A DNA stretch of 64,000 nucleotides from an uncultured Cellvibrionales bacterium (lineage in GTDB: Bacteria; Pseudomonadota; Gammaproteobacteria; Pseudomonadales; Porticoccaceae): contig CAJXWQ010000004.1 of NCBI GenBank assembly GCA_913062605.1, positions 62,001 through 126,000 on the forward strand, in the 5' to 3' direction. Below are positions 30,238 to 39,211 of this stretch, one piece after another; within the stretch, counting starts at the first letter, position 1; each line of letters starts with the position of its first letter. The position numbers were made by a program, and so were the translations under genes. The notes under the pieces are model-generated. The model saw nothing but the letters and a program-made list of their open reading frames with translations, searched no databases and was not told where the DNA came from.

Positions 30238-30300
30238 AACCAAACATCTGCTAGTTTGTCATAAGTCATCGATATAGAAGCTTATATCGAGTGTTTGGTT
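30238..30300. repeat. Two-tier inverted repeat between convergent mutT and yacG
   Basis: The outer arms AACCAAACA (30238-30246) and TGTTTGGTT (30292-30300) enclose an inner hairpin TCGATATA (30269-30276) / TATATCGA (30283-30290) with a six-base loop. The outer arm reaches into the yacG stop codon. The position suggests a bidirectional transcript end, but T-runs are absent. Confidence 0.55.
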
Positions 30301-30505
30301 AATGCTGAGTTATGTCTTCATCATCCAAGGCGTCTAGTATGGCTGGGGTCCCGGGGATACTGAAATTTTCTGATGCCCAGTCACCAAAATCCACTTGTTG
30401 GCAGCGCTTGGAGCAAAATGGCCTGAAAGGAGATTGTTCCCCCCAGGCTACAGATTTTTTACAGGTAGGGCAGTTAACCGTAGTGGCCGTTTTCTGAGTA
30501 TTCAT
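30299..30505 (-). CDS. yacG: DNA gyrase inhibitor YacG (zinc-binding)
   Basis: A 68-residue protein with a four-cysteine zinc site, CPTC near residue 14 and CSKRC near 32, followed by the VDFGDWASE motif typical of YacG. In E. coli YacG binds the GyrB C-terminal domain and blocks DNA binding by gyrase. It lies downstream of coaE in the pilBCD-coaE-yacG order. It is too short for a confident start by length; ATG at 30505 gives the standard N-terminus. Confidence 0.92.
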   Translation of the reverse strand: MNTQKTATTVNCPTCKKSVAWGEQSPFRPFCSKRCQQVDFGDWASENFSIPGTPAILDALDDEDITQH

Positions 30506-30603
30506 TTTTTATCTGCTGTATGTTGCTTGTCTTGAAAGTTAGTCATATTACTCATACGTATTGTATGACGGGAAGTGTACATAAGGACGGTTTAGTGGGT
30601 GAA

Positions 30604-31218
30604 TTACGTACCCGCCCCTTTCTTTTGTGCCGCTAAGGTCAAGTATTTGTGGTGAAGCTCTGTTACTTGTCGCTCAATATGGTCAAGAGAGCCGCTGTTG
30701 TCGAGTATGTCATCTGCTTTATCCAGACGTTCTTCGCGTGGTAGCTGTGTTTTCATAATGGCACGTATTTGTTCTTCAATGTTGTTGTCTCGATTAGAAG
30801 CCCTTGTCATTTGTAACTCCTCTGGTGCATCTATCACCAGAACTCGATCAACTAAAAGGTGCTGGTCAGTCTCCAGGAGTAATGGTGTTTCCAGGATGGT
30901 GTATGGCCCAGTGGTGTTGGATAGAGCTTGTTGCATCCACACCCGAATCAGTGGGTGAAGAAGTGTTTCTAGCCAGAGTCGTTCCTGTGGGTTATTGAAG
31001 ACCTGTGTGCGAAGAAAGGCTCGGTTGAGTGTGTTGTCACTGTTTAGGGTTTCTACGCCAAAGTGCTCAACAATTTTGGTGAGAGCGGGAGACCCTTTTT
31101 CAACGACCTTGCGAGCGGCAATATCCGCATCAATGATGTCAATGCCAAGCCGTTTGAAATACTCGGCAGCGGCACTCTTGCCACTGCCGATACCTCCTGT
31201 CAGGCCAATAACGAACAT
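30604..31218 (-). CDS. coaE: Dephospho-CoA kinase CoaE
   Basis: A 204-residue P-loop kinase with GLTGGIGSGKS at residues 5-15 and DADIAARKV just after. It phosphorylates the 3'-OH of dephospho-CoA, the last step of coenzyme A synthesis. It is 10 bases downstream of pilD in the minus-strand pil operon, an association conserved in Pseudomonas and relatives. Confidence 0.95.
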   Translation of the reverse strand: MFVIGLTGGIGSGKSAAAEYFKRLGIDIIDADIAARKVVEKGSPALTKIVEHFGVETLNSDNTLNRAFLRTQVFNNPQERLWLETLLHPLIRVWMQQALSNTTGPYTILETPLLLETDQHLLVDRVLVIDAPEELQMTRASNRDNNIEEQIRAIMKTQLPREERLDKADDILDNSGSLDHIERQVTELHHKYLTLAAQKKGAGT

Positions 31219-31228
31219 AAGTTACCGT

Positions 31229-32089
31229 TTATCCAAACAGGGATAGATAGTGACCGGTAATCCTGTCACCCCAGACAAGGGTGATCCAGCCGGCGGCGGC
31301 TAAATAGGGGCCGAAGGGAATAGGGATTTGTTTGTCACGACCGAGAAAGATGATCATGGCAATGCCCACAACTGCACCGACTAGAGAAGAGAGCAACACA
31401 ATGAGTAATAACTGTTGCCACCCCACCCAGGCGCCAAGTGCTGCAAGAAGTTTGAAGTCTCCGTGCCCCATTCCTTCCTTGCCTGTGAGTAGTTTAAATA
31501 CCCAGAAAATCCACCATAGGCAGAGGTAGCCAGCGACAGCACCAATTACAGCATCACTTAATGGTGCAAAGGTGTCGTGTGTATTAATCAGCAGGCCGAG
31601 CCATAGGAGTGGCAGTGTTATGTTGTCGGGTAATAGCTGTTCATTGAAGTCAATGCCGGTTAAAGCGAGCAGGCTCCAGCTAAACAGTAATACTAGAAGC
31701 CCGGTAGATGTTAAGCCGTAGTGATAAACCACAAAGGTAGTGATTAGCGCACAGGCAATCTCAATCAGGGGGTACTGAAGAGAGATGGAGGTCGCGCAGT
31801 TACTACATTTACCTTTTAACAACAGGTAGCTGAAAACAGGAATGTTTTGCCAAGGTTTGACCTCTGTGCCACATTTTGGGCAGTGAGAGGCAGGGGTGAC
31901 AATGTTGACATTGGCAGTTTTGGGGTCTGGTTCCATGCCAAGGAAATCCAGTGACTCTCTACGCCATGAGGCTGAAAGCTGTAATGGCAATCGGTAAATC
32001 ACTACATTGAGAAAACTACCGATCAGTAACCCAAAGATAAAGCTGGCGGTAATGACTAGGGTGGGGGGTAACCCAATAGTATCAGGCAT
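31229..32089 (-). CDS. pilD: Type IV prepilin peptidase/N-methyltransferase PilD
   Basis: A 286-residue polytopic inner-membrane protein. The N-terminal methyltransferase part carries the zinc tetracysteine (CPKC near residue 71 and CSNC near 96). The A24 aspartyl-protease part has GIDFNEQLLPD and GMGHGDFKLLA, which contain the two catalytic aspartates. It cleaves the leader of PilA and minor pilins and methylates the new N-terminal Phe. It is co-transcribed with pilC and pilB. Confidence 0.95.
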   Translation of the reverse strand: MPDTIGLPPTLVITASFIFGLLIGSFLNVVIYRLPLQLSASWRRESLDFLGMEPDPKTANVNIVTPASHCPKCGTEVKPWQNIPVFSYLLLKGKCSNCATSISLQYPLIEIACALITTFVVYHYGLTSTGLLVLLFSWSLLALTGIDFNEQLLPDNITLPLLWLGLLINTHDTFAPLSDAVIGAVAGYLCLWWIFWVFKLLTGKEGMGHGDFKLLAALGAWVGWQQLLLIVLLSSLVGAVVGIAMIIFLGRDKQIPIPFGPYLAAAGWITLVWGDRITGHYLSLFG

Positions 32090-32100
32090 ATAGGTCCAAT

Positions 32101-33309
32101 TTAAATCACTGCACCCAGTTTAAAGATCGGCAGATACATAGCAATCAGTAGCCCACCCACGAGCACACCGAGAACAGACATGATCAGGGGTTCCAGCAGT
32201 GTGGTTAGGTTGTCTACGGCGTTATCAACAGCCTCTTCATAATGTTCGGCAGCTTTTTCCAGCATTTCATCAAGGGCGCCAGATTCCTCACCGATGGCAG
32301 CCATTTGAAGTAGTAAAATAGGAAATCTTTTGGTGGCCCGTAATGCGGTATGAAGCTGAATGCCTGTGGTTACATCATCGCGAACCTTATGAATTGCAAC
32401 ACGATATACAGCATTGCCTGATGCCCCGGCGACAGAGTTCAGCGCGTCCACAAGCGGTACCCCCGCAGCAAAGGTGGTTGATAATGTTCGGGCAAAACGG
32501 GCAACGACTGCTTGGTATAGAATATTGCCTATCACAGGAATTTTTAGTGAGTATTTGTCTATAGCTGCCTCAAAAGCTGGTGAGCGTCGGTGGAGCTCAC
32601 GAATGATGAAGAAGGCGGCAATGCTGCTCGCCAGCCACACTAGCCACCATTCTTGGGCGGTCTCGGAAATCCCCAGTACAAATAGGGTAAAGGCAGGAAG
32701 CTCGGCCCCAAAATTGCTAAATGTTTCAGCAAAAACCGGAACCACTTTTATCAAAAGAATAGCCGTCACGATAATAGCAACGATGACTACGGTGGTTGGG
32801 TAGGTTAGGGCTTTTTTTATCTTTGCTTTCAGGGATTCAGTTTTTTCCTTGTAGGTAGCAATGCGGTCCAACATTGTTTCCAGCGCACCTGCTTGTTCGC
32901 CCGCTTCAACCAAACTGCAAAATAGGTCATCAAAATATTTAGGATGTTTTCTCAAAGATCCACCAAAGCTGAGGCCGGATGCGACATCATCTCGGATGTG
33001 GGAGATAAGATCGCGGAGGAGGTCCTTGTCTGCGCCCTCTGCCACAATGTCGAAACTTTGTACTAGCGGTACTCCGGCCTTCATCATGGTGGCCATTTGC
33101 CGAGTAAATGCTGAGATGTCAGAAGGCTTGATTGGTTTTTGGGTAAAGAGAGGTTTTGGTTTTTTCTTAACAGAGGTAGTTACGACCCCCTGTTTGCGTA
33201 GCTGGGCCTTAACGATCATCAGGTTTGTACCCTTGACCTCCCCTTGGATGGCTTTTCCTTTTTTATCCTTTCCTTTATAAACAAAGGTTTGTGCTTGTGC
33301 AGTTGCCAT
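32101..33309 (-). CDS. pilC: Type IV pilus platform protein PilC
   Basis: A 402-residue inner-membrane protein with two GspF/T2SSF repeats (about 70-195 and 275-395), each rich in the FTRQMATM...GVPL and GE-SG type motifs, and three membrane helices. It forms the platform on which PilB and PilT act. It begins three bases after pilB ends. Confidence 0.95.
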   Translation of the reverse strand: MATAQAQTFVYKGKDKKGKAIQGEVKGTNLMIVKAQLRKQGVVTTSVKKKPKPLFTQKPIKPSDISAFTRQMATMMKAGVPLVQSFDIVAEGADKDLLRDLISHIRDDVASGLSFGGSLRKHPKYFDDLFCSLVEAGEQAGALETMLDRIATYKEKTESLKAKIKKALTYPTTVVIVAIIVTAILLIKVVPVFAETFSNFGAELPAFTLFVLGISETAQEWWLVWLASSIAAFFIIRELHRRSPAFEAAIDKYSLKIPVIGNILYQAVVARFARTLSTTFAAGVPLVDALNSVAGASGNAVYRVAIHKVRDDVTTGIQLHTALRATKRFPILLLQMAAIGEESGALDEMLEKAAEHYEEAVDNAVDNLTTLLEPLIMSVLGVLVGGLLIAMYLPIFKLGAVI

Positions 33310-33312
33310 GGA

Positions 33313-35037
33313 TTAATCCTTGGTTACCCTGTTTGCTTCTTCCAGGCTAATTATACCTTCCGCAGTACGACGAAGTGCCGATTGGCGCAAAGTTCTGAAA
33401 CCTTCTCCTGCTGCTTTGTGAGCGATTTCTAAAGAGTTTCCTCCCTCCATAATAATTCGAGATATGCTTGGTGTCACTTTTAGCACCTCATAAATACCAA
33501 TTCTTCCCTTATAGCCATTGGTACATTTGGGGCACCCTTGAGGGTGGTATATCTGGGTATGATCGAGGGGTATATCAATTTCTTCAAACCCCTCTTCTTT
33601 AAGAATATGTTCAGGGATATCATCAGCTAGTTTTTTGCAATGGGTGCATAGTCGCCTAGCCAGGCGTTGGGCAATAATAAGGTTGACGGATGTGGCAACA
33701 TTAAAGGCAGGTACGCCCATGTTAAGTAGTCGCGTCAGTGTTTCTGGTGCGCTATTGGTGTGCAGGGTGGATAACACCATATGACCAGTCTGTGCTGCTT
33801 TAATCGCAATTTCAGCAGTTTCTATATCACGAATCTCACCAACCATGATGACATCGGGATCCTGGCGCAGGAAAGCACGAAGAGCTTCAGGAAAGGTTAA
33901 TCCAACCCTTTCTCTTATCTGAACCTGATTGATGCCGGGCATATTAATTTCAACGGGGTCTTCTGCAGTAGAAATGTTGCGCTCAACAGTGTTGAGAACA
34001 TTCAAGCCTGTGTAAAGAGAGACCGTTTTACCGCTACCTGTGGGGCCAGTGACAAGGATCATCCCCTGAGGCTGGTGAAGGGTCTCCAAGTAGGCCTTCT
34101 TCTGATCATCTTCATATCCCAGTGATTCAATACCTACTTGCGCACTGGTGGGATCAAGAATACGCAAGACGATTTTTTCACCAAATTGGGTAGGAAGAGT
34201 ATTGACCCGAAAATCAATGGCTCGATTCTTTGAGATTCTTAACTTGATTCGACCGTCTTGAGGCACCCGTCGTTCGGATATATCCAGCTGTGACATGACC
34301 TTGAGTCGAGCTGCCAGCCGAGGTGCCAGATTAGCTGGGGGCTTGGTAACCTCTTTAAGAATTCCATCCGTTCTAAATCGTACCCGATAAGTCTTTTCAT
34401 AGGGCTCAAAGTGTATATCTGAACAACCCTGTTTGATGGCATCGATCATCAGCTTGTTGATAAATCGTACAATTGGTGCGTCATCTACATCTGAAAAGTC
34501 ATCGCCGCCTTGATCGTCATCATCAATAGCTTCTATGTCCAGATCATCTAGATGGACATCGTCCATGGTGTCCAGTGAGGCCCCAATATCGTCATCTTGC
34601 GTGTTAAGGAATCGGTCTACAGCCGCTTCTAGTTTGTCGTGTTCAACAAGGACGGTTTCTACAGAAGCGCCCGTTTGGAAGCGAATCTCAGTGAGTGCTT
34701 GATGATTGGTGGGGTCACTTTGTGCGAGAAAAAGTCGATTGCCACGGGTGTAAAGGGGCAATACCTGGTGTTTTTGAATGAGCTTTTTTTTGATCTTGTC
34801 TTTTGGGCAGGAGCTCAGGTCGTGGGCCTCAAGATCATAGAGCGGGATGCCAAACTCATTGGCTGCTACAGAGGCAATTAAATGGGCTGGCAGTAAGTTA
34901 TTGTGAGTGAGGTAGTGGACGAAATTAGTCTTGTCTTTTTCACACTCAATGATGGCTTCTCTTGCGACGGTTTCATCGAGCAAGCCGTCAACAACAAGGC
35001 GTTTTGGGAGTCCTTTCAGAGTATTTGGGGTGTTCAT
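33313..35037 (-). CDS. pilB: Type IV pilus extension ATPase PilB
   Basis: A 574-residue GspE-family hexameric ATPase. It has an N-terminal MshEN-type domain (about 1-160), Walker A GPTGSGKTVS (about 334-343), an Asp box, Walker B (VGEIRDIETAEIA), a His box and a zinc tetracysteine (CTHC, CPKC). It powers pilus extension. First gene of the minus-strand pilB-pilC-pilD-coaE-yacG unit, divergent from pilA across a 248-base regulatory gap. Confidence 0.96.
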   Translation of the reverse strand: MNTPNTLKGLPKRLVVDGLLDETVAREAIIECEKDKTNFVHYLTHNNLLPAHLIASVAANEFGIPLYDLEAHDLSSCPKDKIKKKLIQKHQVLPLYTRGNRLFLAQSDPTNHQALTEIRFQTGASVETVLVEHDKLEAAVDRFLNTQDDDIGASLDTMDDVHLDDLDIEAIDDDDQGGDDFSDVDDAPIVRFINKLMIDAIKQGCSDIHFEPYEKTYRVRFRTDGILKEVTKPPANLAPRLAARLKVMSQLDISERRVPQDGRIKLRISKNRAIDFRVNTLPTQFGEKIVLRILDPTSAQVGIESLGYEDDQKKAYLETLHQPQGMILVTGPTGSGKTVSLYTGLNVLNTVERNISTAEDPVEINMPGINQVQIRERVGLTFPEALRAFLRQDPDVIMVGEIRDIETAEIAIKAAQTGHMVLSTLHTNSAPETLTRLLNMGVPAFNVATSVNLIIAQRLARRLCTHCKKLADDIPEHILKEEGFEEIDIPLDHTQIYHPQGCPKCTNGYKGRIGIYEVLKVTPSISRIIMEGGNSLEIAHKAAGEGFRTLRQSALRRTAEGIISLEEANRVTKD

Positions 35038-35218
35038 AGGAAGCTGACTACCTGTCGTTGCTTATAATGAAATGTTATGTGATTTTAATACACGATGGGC
35101 TTATGGGCTAGAAGATTAAGGGGGAAGTGCGCCAATCTAAAGTGGTTGGGTTAAATCTGACACTTTTTGTCACCTTTGTGATTTGTGGGACCCCCCCCAT
35201 GTCTTGGTTTTAAGGGGT

Positions 35219-35234
35219 TGGTACGAAAATTGCT
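35219..35234 (+). promoter_or_regulatory. Putative sigma-54 promoter of pilA
   Basis: TGGTACG (35219-35225), four A, TTGCT (35230-35234) matches the -24/-12 consensus TGGCACG-N4-TTGCW with one mismatch. The GG and GC doublets have the required 10-base spacing. It lies about 50 bases before the pilA start. Major pilin genes of pseudomonads are PilR/RpoN-dependent, which agrees. PilR sites were not identified. Confidence 0.8.
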
Positions 35235-35285
35235 TTTTTGATAGCTGTCTTAAAATATTAATAGCCTCTATAAGGGAGAAAGACA

Positions 35286-35759
35286 ATGAAGAAGCAAGTA
35301 CAAAAGGGTTTTACCCTGATTGAATTAATGATCGTTGTGGCGATTATCGGTATCTTGGCTGCAATCGCACTACCTGCATACCAAACCTATGTTATTAAAT
35401 CGAAAATGTCAGAAGTGATTATGGCCACTAGCCAATGTCGTACAGCGGTTTCAGAAGTGTATCAAACCATTGATGATACTAGCACTGTGCCTGGAGCAAA
35501 TGGTTGGGGCTGTGAAGATTCAGGTCCTGGTGTTACAAAATATGTTGAGTCCATTGTGACCGATTCTGATGGTGTTATTACGGCTAAGATTGACAATCTT
35601 GACTCAAAAGTAGATGCCAAAGTCATTACTTTAACGCCATATTACGGTTCATCAACCTTGATGAAGATAGCTGACCACAAAGGTGAGCAGGTTTATAAGT
35701 TCAAGTGTGAACCCGGTTCTTCAACTATCGCTAAATACTTACCTGGATCATGTAAGTAA
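35286..35759 (+). CDS. pilA: Type IV major pilin PilA
   Basis: A 157-residue prepilin with a short basic leader, PilD cleavage site KG/FTLIE between residues 8 and 9, and the glutamate at mature position 5. A long hydrophobic N-terminal helix and a globular head follow. Four cysteines are present: one each in SQCRT and GWGCED, plus a C-terminal pair flanking a 15-residue loop (CEPG...GSC), consistent with a D-region disulfide. A sigma-54 promoter precedes and a terminator follows it, so it is monocistronic and probably highly expressed. Confidence 0.95.
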   Translation: MKKQVQKGFTLIELMIVVAIIGILAAIALPAYQTYVIKSKMSEVIMATSQCRTAVSEVYQTIDDTSTVPGANGWGCEDSGPGVTKYVESIVTDSDGVITAKIDNLDSKVDAKVITLTPYYGSSTLMKIADHKGEQVYKFKCEPGSSTIAKYLPGSCK

Positions 35760-35780
35760 GGTGGTATAGCTTTGTGTAGA

Positions 35781-35809
35781 AAAGCCCCGCATTGTGGGGC
35801 TTTTTTTTC
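35781..35809 (+). terminator. Rho-independent terminator of pilA
   Basis: AAGCCCC (35782-35788) pairs with GGGGCTT (35796-35802) around a seven-base loop and runs into eight T. It separates pilA from the downstream transferase gene by about 45 bases, so read-through could still supply the latter. Confidence 0.92.
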
Positions 35810-35853
35810 AGTATGATTTGTCGTTTGTTTAACAGCTAATTTTGAGTGTTCAT

Positions 35854-37902
35854 ATGTCTAACAGCGTGGCCTCTCAGCCAGTAAAGAAAAATATTTTTGG
35901 TCGATATGCGGTTCTTGTGCTGGTGCTATTGCTGGCTATAAGTGCTGTTAATTTTTACCAAATTTTGCTGGTAACGCCCGATACTGTTGGGATGAAGGCA
36001 TTTACCTCTGCAATGTTTTCTAGCCCCGGGTTTTTATATGACCTGCTTTGGTTTGTGTTGTCAATTTCGGTTATACATATTGTTTTTATTTTTCTTCTGT
36101 GGCTGGGCTCTGTCGGTTGGATGACAAGATATGAGATGCCTGATCGGCAGTTCAGTTTTGGGGTATTTGGGTATTTCTTAGGTGTATGTACTTGGGTTTT
36201 AATCTGGAGTGCCAGGCAATACCCAAATATGCCCAGTGGGTTTATAAAACATAATGAATTATTGATTTCTGATGCAGCTTTTTATTCTCTTACTGCTGGT
36301 ATAGCAATATCTTTTGTAACTAGTTTGTATCTGCTTAGCCACTCTAGAGCGAGAAAGATAATGACCGGTCTGATCGTCACCTGTGCAGTGGCGCTAGGGG
36401 GTTGGGTGAGCGGTGAAATTCCTTTATCTAATGCAAAATTGAGTGCCGTGGATGGTGATGCACCGCCCAATATTATTATTCTGGGCATAGATTCCCTGCG
36501 CCCGGATGAAACCGGGTTTTTTGGGAGTGATGGTGAATTAACGCCAAATATTGACCAGTTTCTTTCCCAGAGCAGGGTCTATTCAAATGCCTATACCCCC
36601 TTTGCCAGGACATTCCCAGCGTGGATGAGCCTTCTCACTGGTAAAGAACCGGTAAACCATAAGGCAAGGTTTAACCTGATTAATCATTCATATTTGGATA
36701 AAAAGGAAACCATAGGGTGGTGGTTGAAAGACCGAGGGTATAGGACCATCTATGGTTTCGATGAGCGGCGGTTTAATAGCATAGATGAAACATTTGGGTA
36801 TGACTCAGTCGTTGGGCCAAAGCAAAGTGCTCTAGGTTTTGTTCTTGGTCAATATGACCACCCCATAATTAACCTGCTATGTAATACAAAAGTTGGCAAA
36901 TACCTATTCCCTGAGATGTATTTGAATAGAGGGCGTAAGGCTAACTATGATCCAGAAAGGTATAGTCAGGCCTTGATAGATGAAGTGGTAGAGGATACAT
37001 CGGCTCCCATTTTTTTGAGTGCACACTTCCTGTTGCCGCATTACCCATGGTTATCTAGGGACGATGAAGAGTTAAGCAAATTTCCCAAGCCAGAAGCACC
37101 TGAAAAAATAGCAGCCTATCAATACCGAATGATGGTGAAGCAGGTTGATGAGCAATTTGGTGATTTTATTGGGAAGCTTGAAGATACAGGTGTTCTGGAT
37201 AACGCCTATGTTTTTTTACTGTCGGATCATGGCGATGGTTTTAAATTTGAAAAAGATGTTTTACAGCCCGGGATAGAGAATGCTTTGTTTGACGTAGAAA
37301 CAGATACCCGTGGTCACGCCACTAATGTATTAAATTTAGGGCAGTCTAGAATTGTATTAGCAGCTAGAAGCTACCGGGATACGTTGTTTGAGCCGGAAGT
37401 GGTAGAACAAAATGCATCACTTATGGATGTCGTCCCTACAATTGGCGATTTACTGAAAATGGAAGAGGAGAGCAAAGAGCTAGATGGTATCTCTTTGTTG
37501 AACGAATCTAGAGAGCTTCGCCAGAAAAGACCGTTGTATCTTGAGAGTGGATTTGCCGCTATGGAAGTGACGGCAGATGAAATTACAGTTAAAAAGCTAT
37601 TAGAAGAAGGAATTAAGGGTTATACAGTTGATAAGAAGGGAAAGTTGGTTGTTAGGGATATGTGGTTTGAGCTTGTTCTTCAGTCTAAACACCGATCAGT
37701 TATACAGGGAGATTGGCAGCTGTCAATGATCCCCGAGATGGATGGACATATGGTATTGACCAATATTCCAGAAAAAAAATGGTGGCCTTTGGTTCAGTAT
37801 AATGGTGATGCCCCATGGAGCGGTATGCTAAAAAATCTGTGTGGGCATTATAAAGGTGAGCCAGGCTTCGACCAAGAAGAGGTCTGCTTGAGCCAAAATT
37901 AG
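35854..37902 (+). CDS. Alkaline-phosphatase-superfamily (sulfatase-like) membrane transferase next to pilA
   Basis: A 682-residue protein. The N-terminal third has about five membrane helices; a soluble domain from about residue 205 has the sulfatase/phosphatase fold. Metal-site motifs are LGIDSLRPDE and LSDHGDG. The nucleophile segment reads FARTFPAWMSLLTG: threonine sits where sulfatases have the formylglycine Cys/Ser in CxPxR. A threonine nucleophile is the pattern of phosphoethanolamine and phosphoglycerol transferases (EptA, LtaS, PptA). It follows pilA directly. I infer a phospho-form transferase, possibly acting on pilin or on the neighbouring polysaccharide; the substrate is unproven. 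ATG 35854 is preferred over TTG 35842. Confidence 0.75.
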   Translation: MSNSVASQPVKKNIFGRYAVLVLVLLLAISAVNFYQILLVTPDTVGMKAFTSAMFSSPGFLYDLLWFVLSISVIHIVFIFLLWLGSVGWMTRYEMPDRQFSFGVFGYFLGVCTWVLIWSARQYPNMPSGFIKHNELLISDAAFYSLTAGIAISFVTSLYLLSHSRARKIMTGLIVTCAVALGGWVSGEIPLSNAKLSAVDGDAPPNIIILGIDSLRPDETGFFGSDGELTPNIDQFLSQSRVYSNAYTPFARTFPAWMSLLTGKEPVNHKARFNLINHSYLDKKETIGWWLKDRGYRTIYGFDERRFNSIDETFGYDSVVGPKQSALGFVLGQYDHPIINLLCNTKVGKYLFPEMYLNRGRKANYDPERYSQALIDEVVEDTSAPIFLSAHFLLPHYPWLSRDDEELSKFPKPEAPEKIAAYQYRMMVKQVDEQFGDFIGKLEDTGVLDNAYVFLLSDHGDGFKFEKDVLQPGIENALFDVETDTRGHATNVLNLGQSRIVLAARSYRDTLFEPEVVEQNASLMDVVPTIGDLLKMEEESKELDGISLLNESRELRQKRPLYLESGFAAMEVTADEITVKKLLEEGIKGYTVDKKGKLVVRDMWFELVLQSKHRSVIQGDWQLSMIPEMDGHMVLTNIPEKKWWPLVQYNGDAPWSGMLKNLCGHYKGEPGFDQEEVCLSQN

Positions 37903-37980
37903 TTGGCCAAAGGAAATGTTTAAGATGTTTTGGTTGCTTCATCTATGAGATTGAAAAAATATATTGGCTGGGGTGTGTAA

Positions 37981-38082
37981 ATGATTTCAATAGTTTGCCA
38001 TTTCTATAATGATGGTAGTGGTGATAAAACCTTAGAAAGGTTGAAGGAGAAAAAGAAGGTAAACAGCAGAATTCGTACTTAA
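37981..38082 (+). pseudogene. Relic of a family 2 glycosyltransferase (internal deletion and truncation)
   Basis: A 33-codon reading frame opens with MISIVCHFYND, like the N-terminal strand of GT2 enzymes (ISIVVPVYN). It passes directly into DGSGDKTLERLKEKKK...SRIRT, which resembles the later VDDGSTDGT motif and the following helix. About 30 residues normally between these two blocks are missing, and the frame stops at the end of the nucleotide-binding motif. I read it as a decayed GT2 gene. A functional small protein is less likely. Confidence 0.55.
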
Positions 38083-38116
38083 GGCATCTTTAGATGCCAT
38101 TATTTTAGGACGGATC

Positions 38117-39211
38117 ATGAGTATTAAAATTTTGGTTACCGGTGGCGCTGGCTTTATTGGCTCAGCTGTAATTCGACATATTATCAATTGCACTAATGAC
38201 TCGGTCGTCAATGTCGATAAGTTGACTTATGCAGGGAATTTAGAATCACTGAATGAAGTGAGTGCCAGTCCGCGTTACGCATTTGAAAAAGTTGATATCT
38301 GTGACCGGTTATCGTTAGAGCACATGTTTATACAACATCAACCTGATGTAGTGATGCATCTGGCAGCAGAAAGTCATGTTGATCGTTCTATTGATGGTCC
38401 AGCTGAATTTATCGAAACAAATATTGTTGGCACCTACACCTTGCTTGAGGTGGCTCGGCAATATTGGTCAGGTCTGGAGGAGGGGCGCAAGAACTGCTTC
38501 CGTTTCCACCACATATCCACGGATGAAGTATACGGTGACCTTGAAGGCCCTGATGAGTTGTTCACTGAGCAGGCAGCCTATGCCCCAAGCTCTCCTTATT
38601 CAGCAAGTAAAGCTAGTTCCGACCATTTGGTGCGCGCTTGGTGGCGTACATACGGCTTACCTGTTGTTGTGACAAGCTGCTCTAATAATTACGGCCCGTT
38701 TCATTTTCCAGAAAAATTGATTCCACTGATGATTCTTAATGCTTTGGAAGGCAAAGCACTGCCCGTCTATGGTAAAGGTAGTCAGGTGCGTGATTGGCTC
38801 TATGTGGAAGACCACGCGAGAGCGCTTTACAAGGTTCTAACCGAAGGGAAGGTGGGAGAAACATATAATATTGGTGGGCATAACGAAAAGCAGAATATCG
38901 ATGTAGTAGAGACACTTTGTGAGTTGCTGGAAGAGCTTGCTTCAGATAATTCGTACTCACTTGCGAGTGGCTACACTGGTGGGTTCATGAGTCTAGTTAC
39001 CTATGTAGAAGACCGGCCAGGGCATGATATTCGTTATGCGATAGATGCCAGTAAAATAGAAAATGAGCTGGAGTGGGTGCCACAAGAGACCTTTGAGTCA
39101 GGTATTCGTAAAACCGTTGAATGGTATTTAGAGAATAAAGAATGGTGGGCTCGTGTTTTAGATGGGTCTTATAGTCGCCAACGTCTTGGTGTAGAGGAAA
39201 GGAATAAATGA
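38117..39211 (+). CDS. rfbB: dTDP-glucose 4,6-dehydratase RfbB/RmlB
   Basis: A 364-residue extended short-chain dehydrogenase. It has the NAD-binding GGAGFIGS near residue 9, the STDEVYGDL motif with the catalytic Asp/Glu pair, YSASKAS (Tyr-x3-Lys) and the NNYGP motif. It converts dTDP-glucose into dTDP-4-keto-6-deoxyglucose, the substrate for the aminotransferase encoded downstream. First gene of a compact sugar-nucleotide block; its stop overlaps the rfbA start by four bases. Confidence 0.95.
   Translation: MSIKILVTGGAGFIGSAVIRHIINCTNDSVVNVDKLTYAGNLESLNEVSASPRYAFEKVDICDRLSLEHMFIQHQPDVVMHLAAESHVDRSIDGPAEFIETNIVGTYTLLEVARQYWSGLEEGRKNCFRFHHISTDEVYGDLEGPDELFTEQAAYAPSSPYSASKASSDHLVRAWWRTYGLPVVVTSCSNNYGPFHFPEKLIPLMILNALEGKALPVYGKGSQVRDWLYVEDHARALYKVLTEGKVGETYNIGGHNEKQNIDVVETLCELLEELASDNSYSLASGYTGGFMSLVTYVEDRPGHDIRYAIDASKIENELEWVPQETFESGIRKTVEWYLENKEWWARVLDGSYSRQRLGVEERNK

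Noticed and set aside
35854-37902. True arylsulfatase reading of the pilA-adjacent gene
   Set aside because: The CxPxR formylglycine motif is absent and Thr occupies the nucleophile position, with membrane helices in front; a phosphotransferase fits better.
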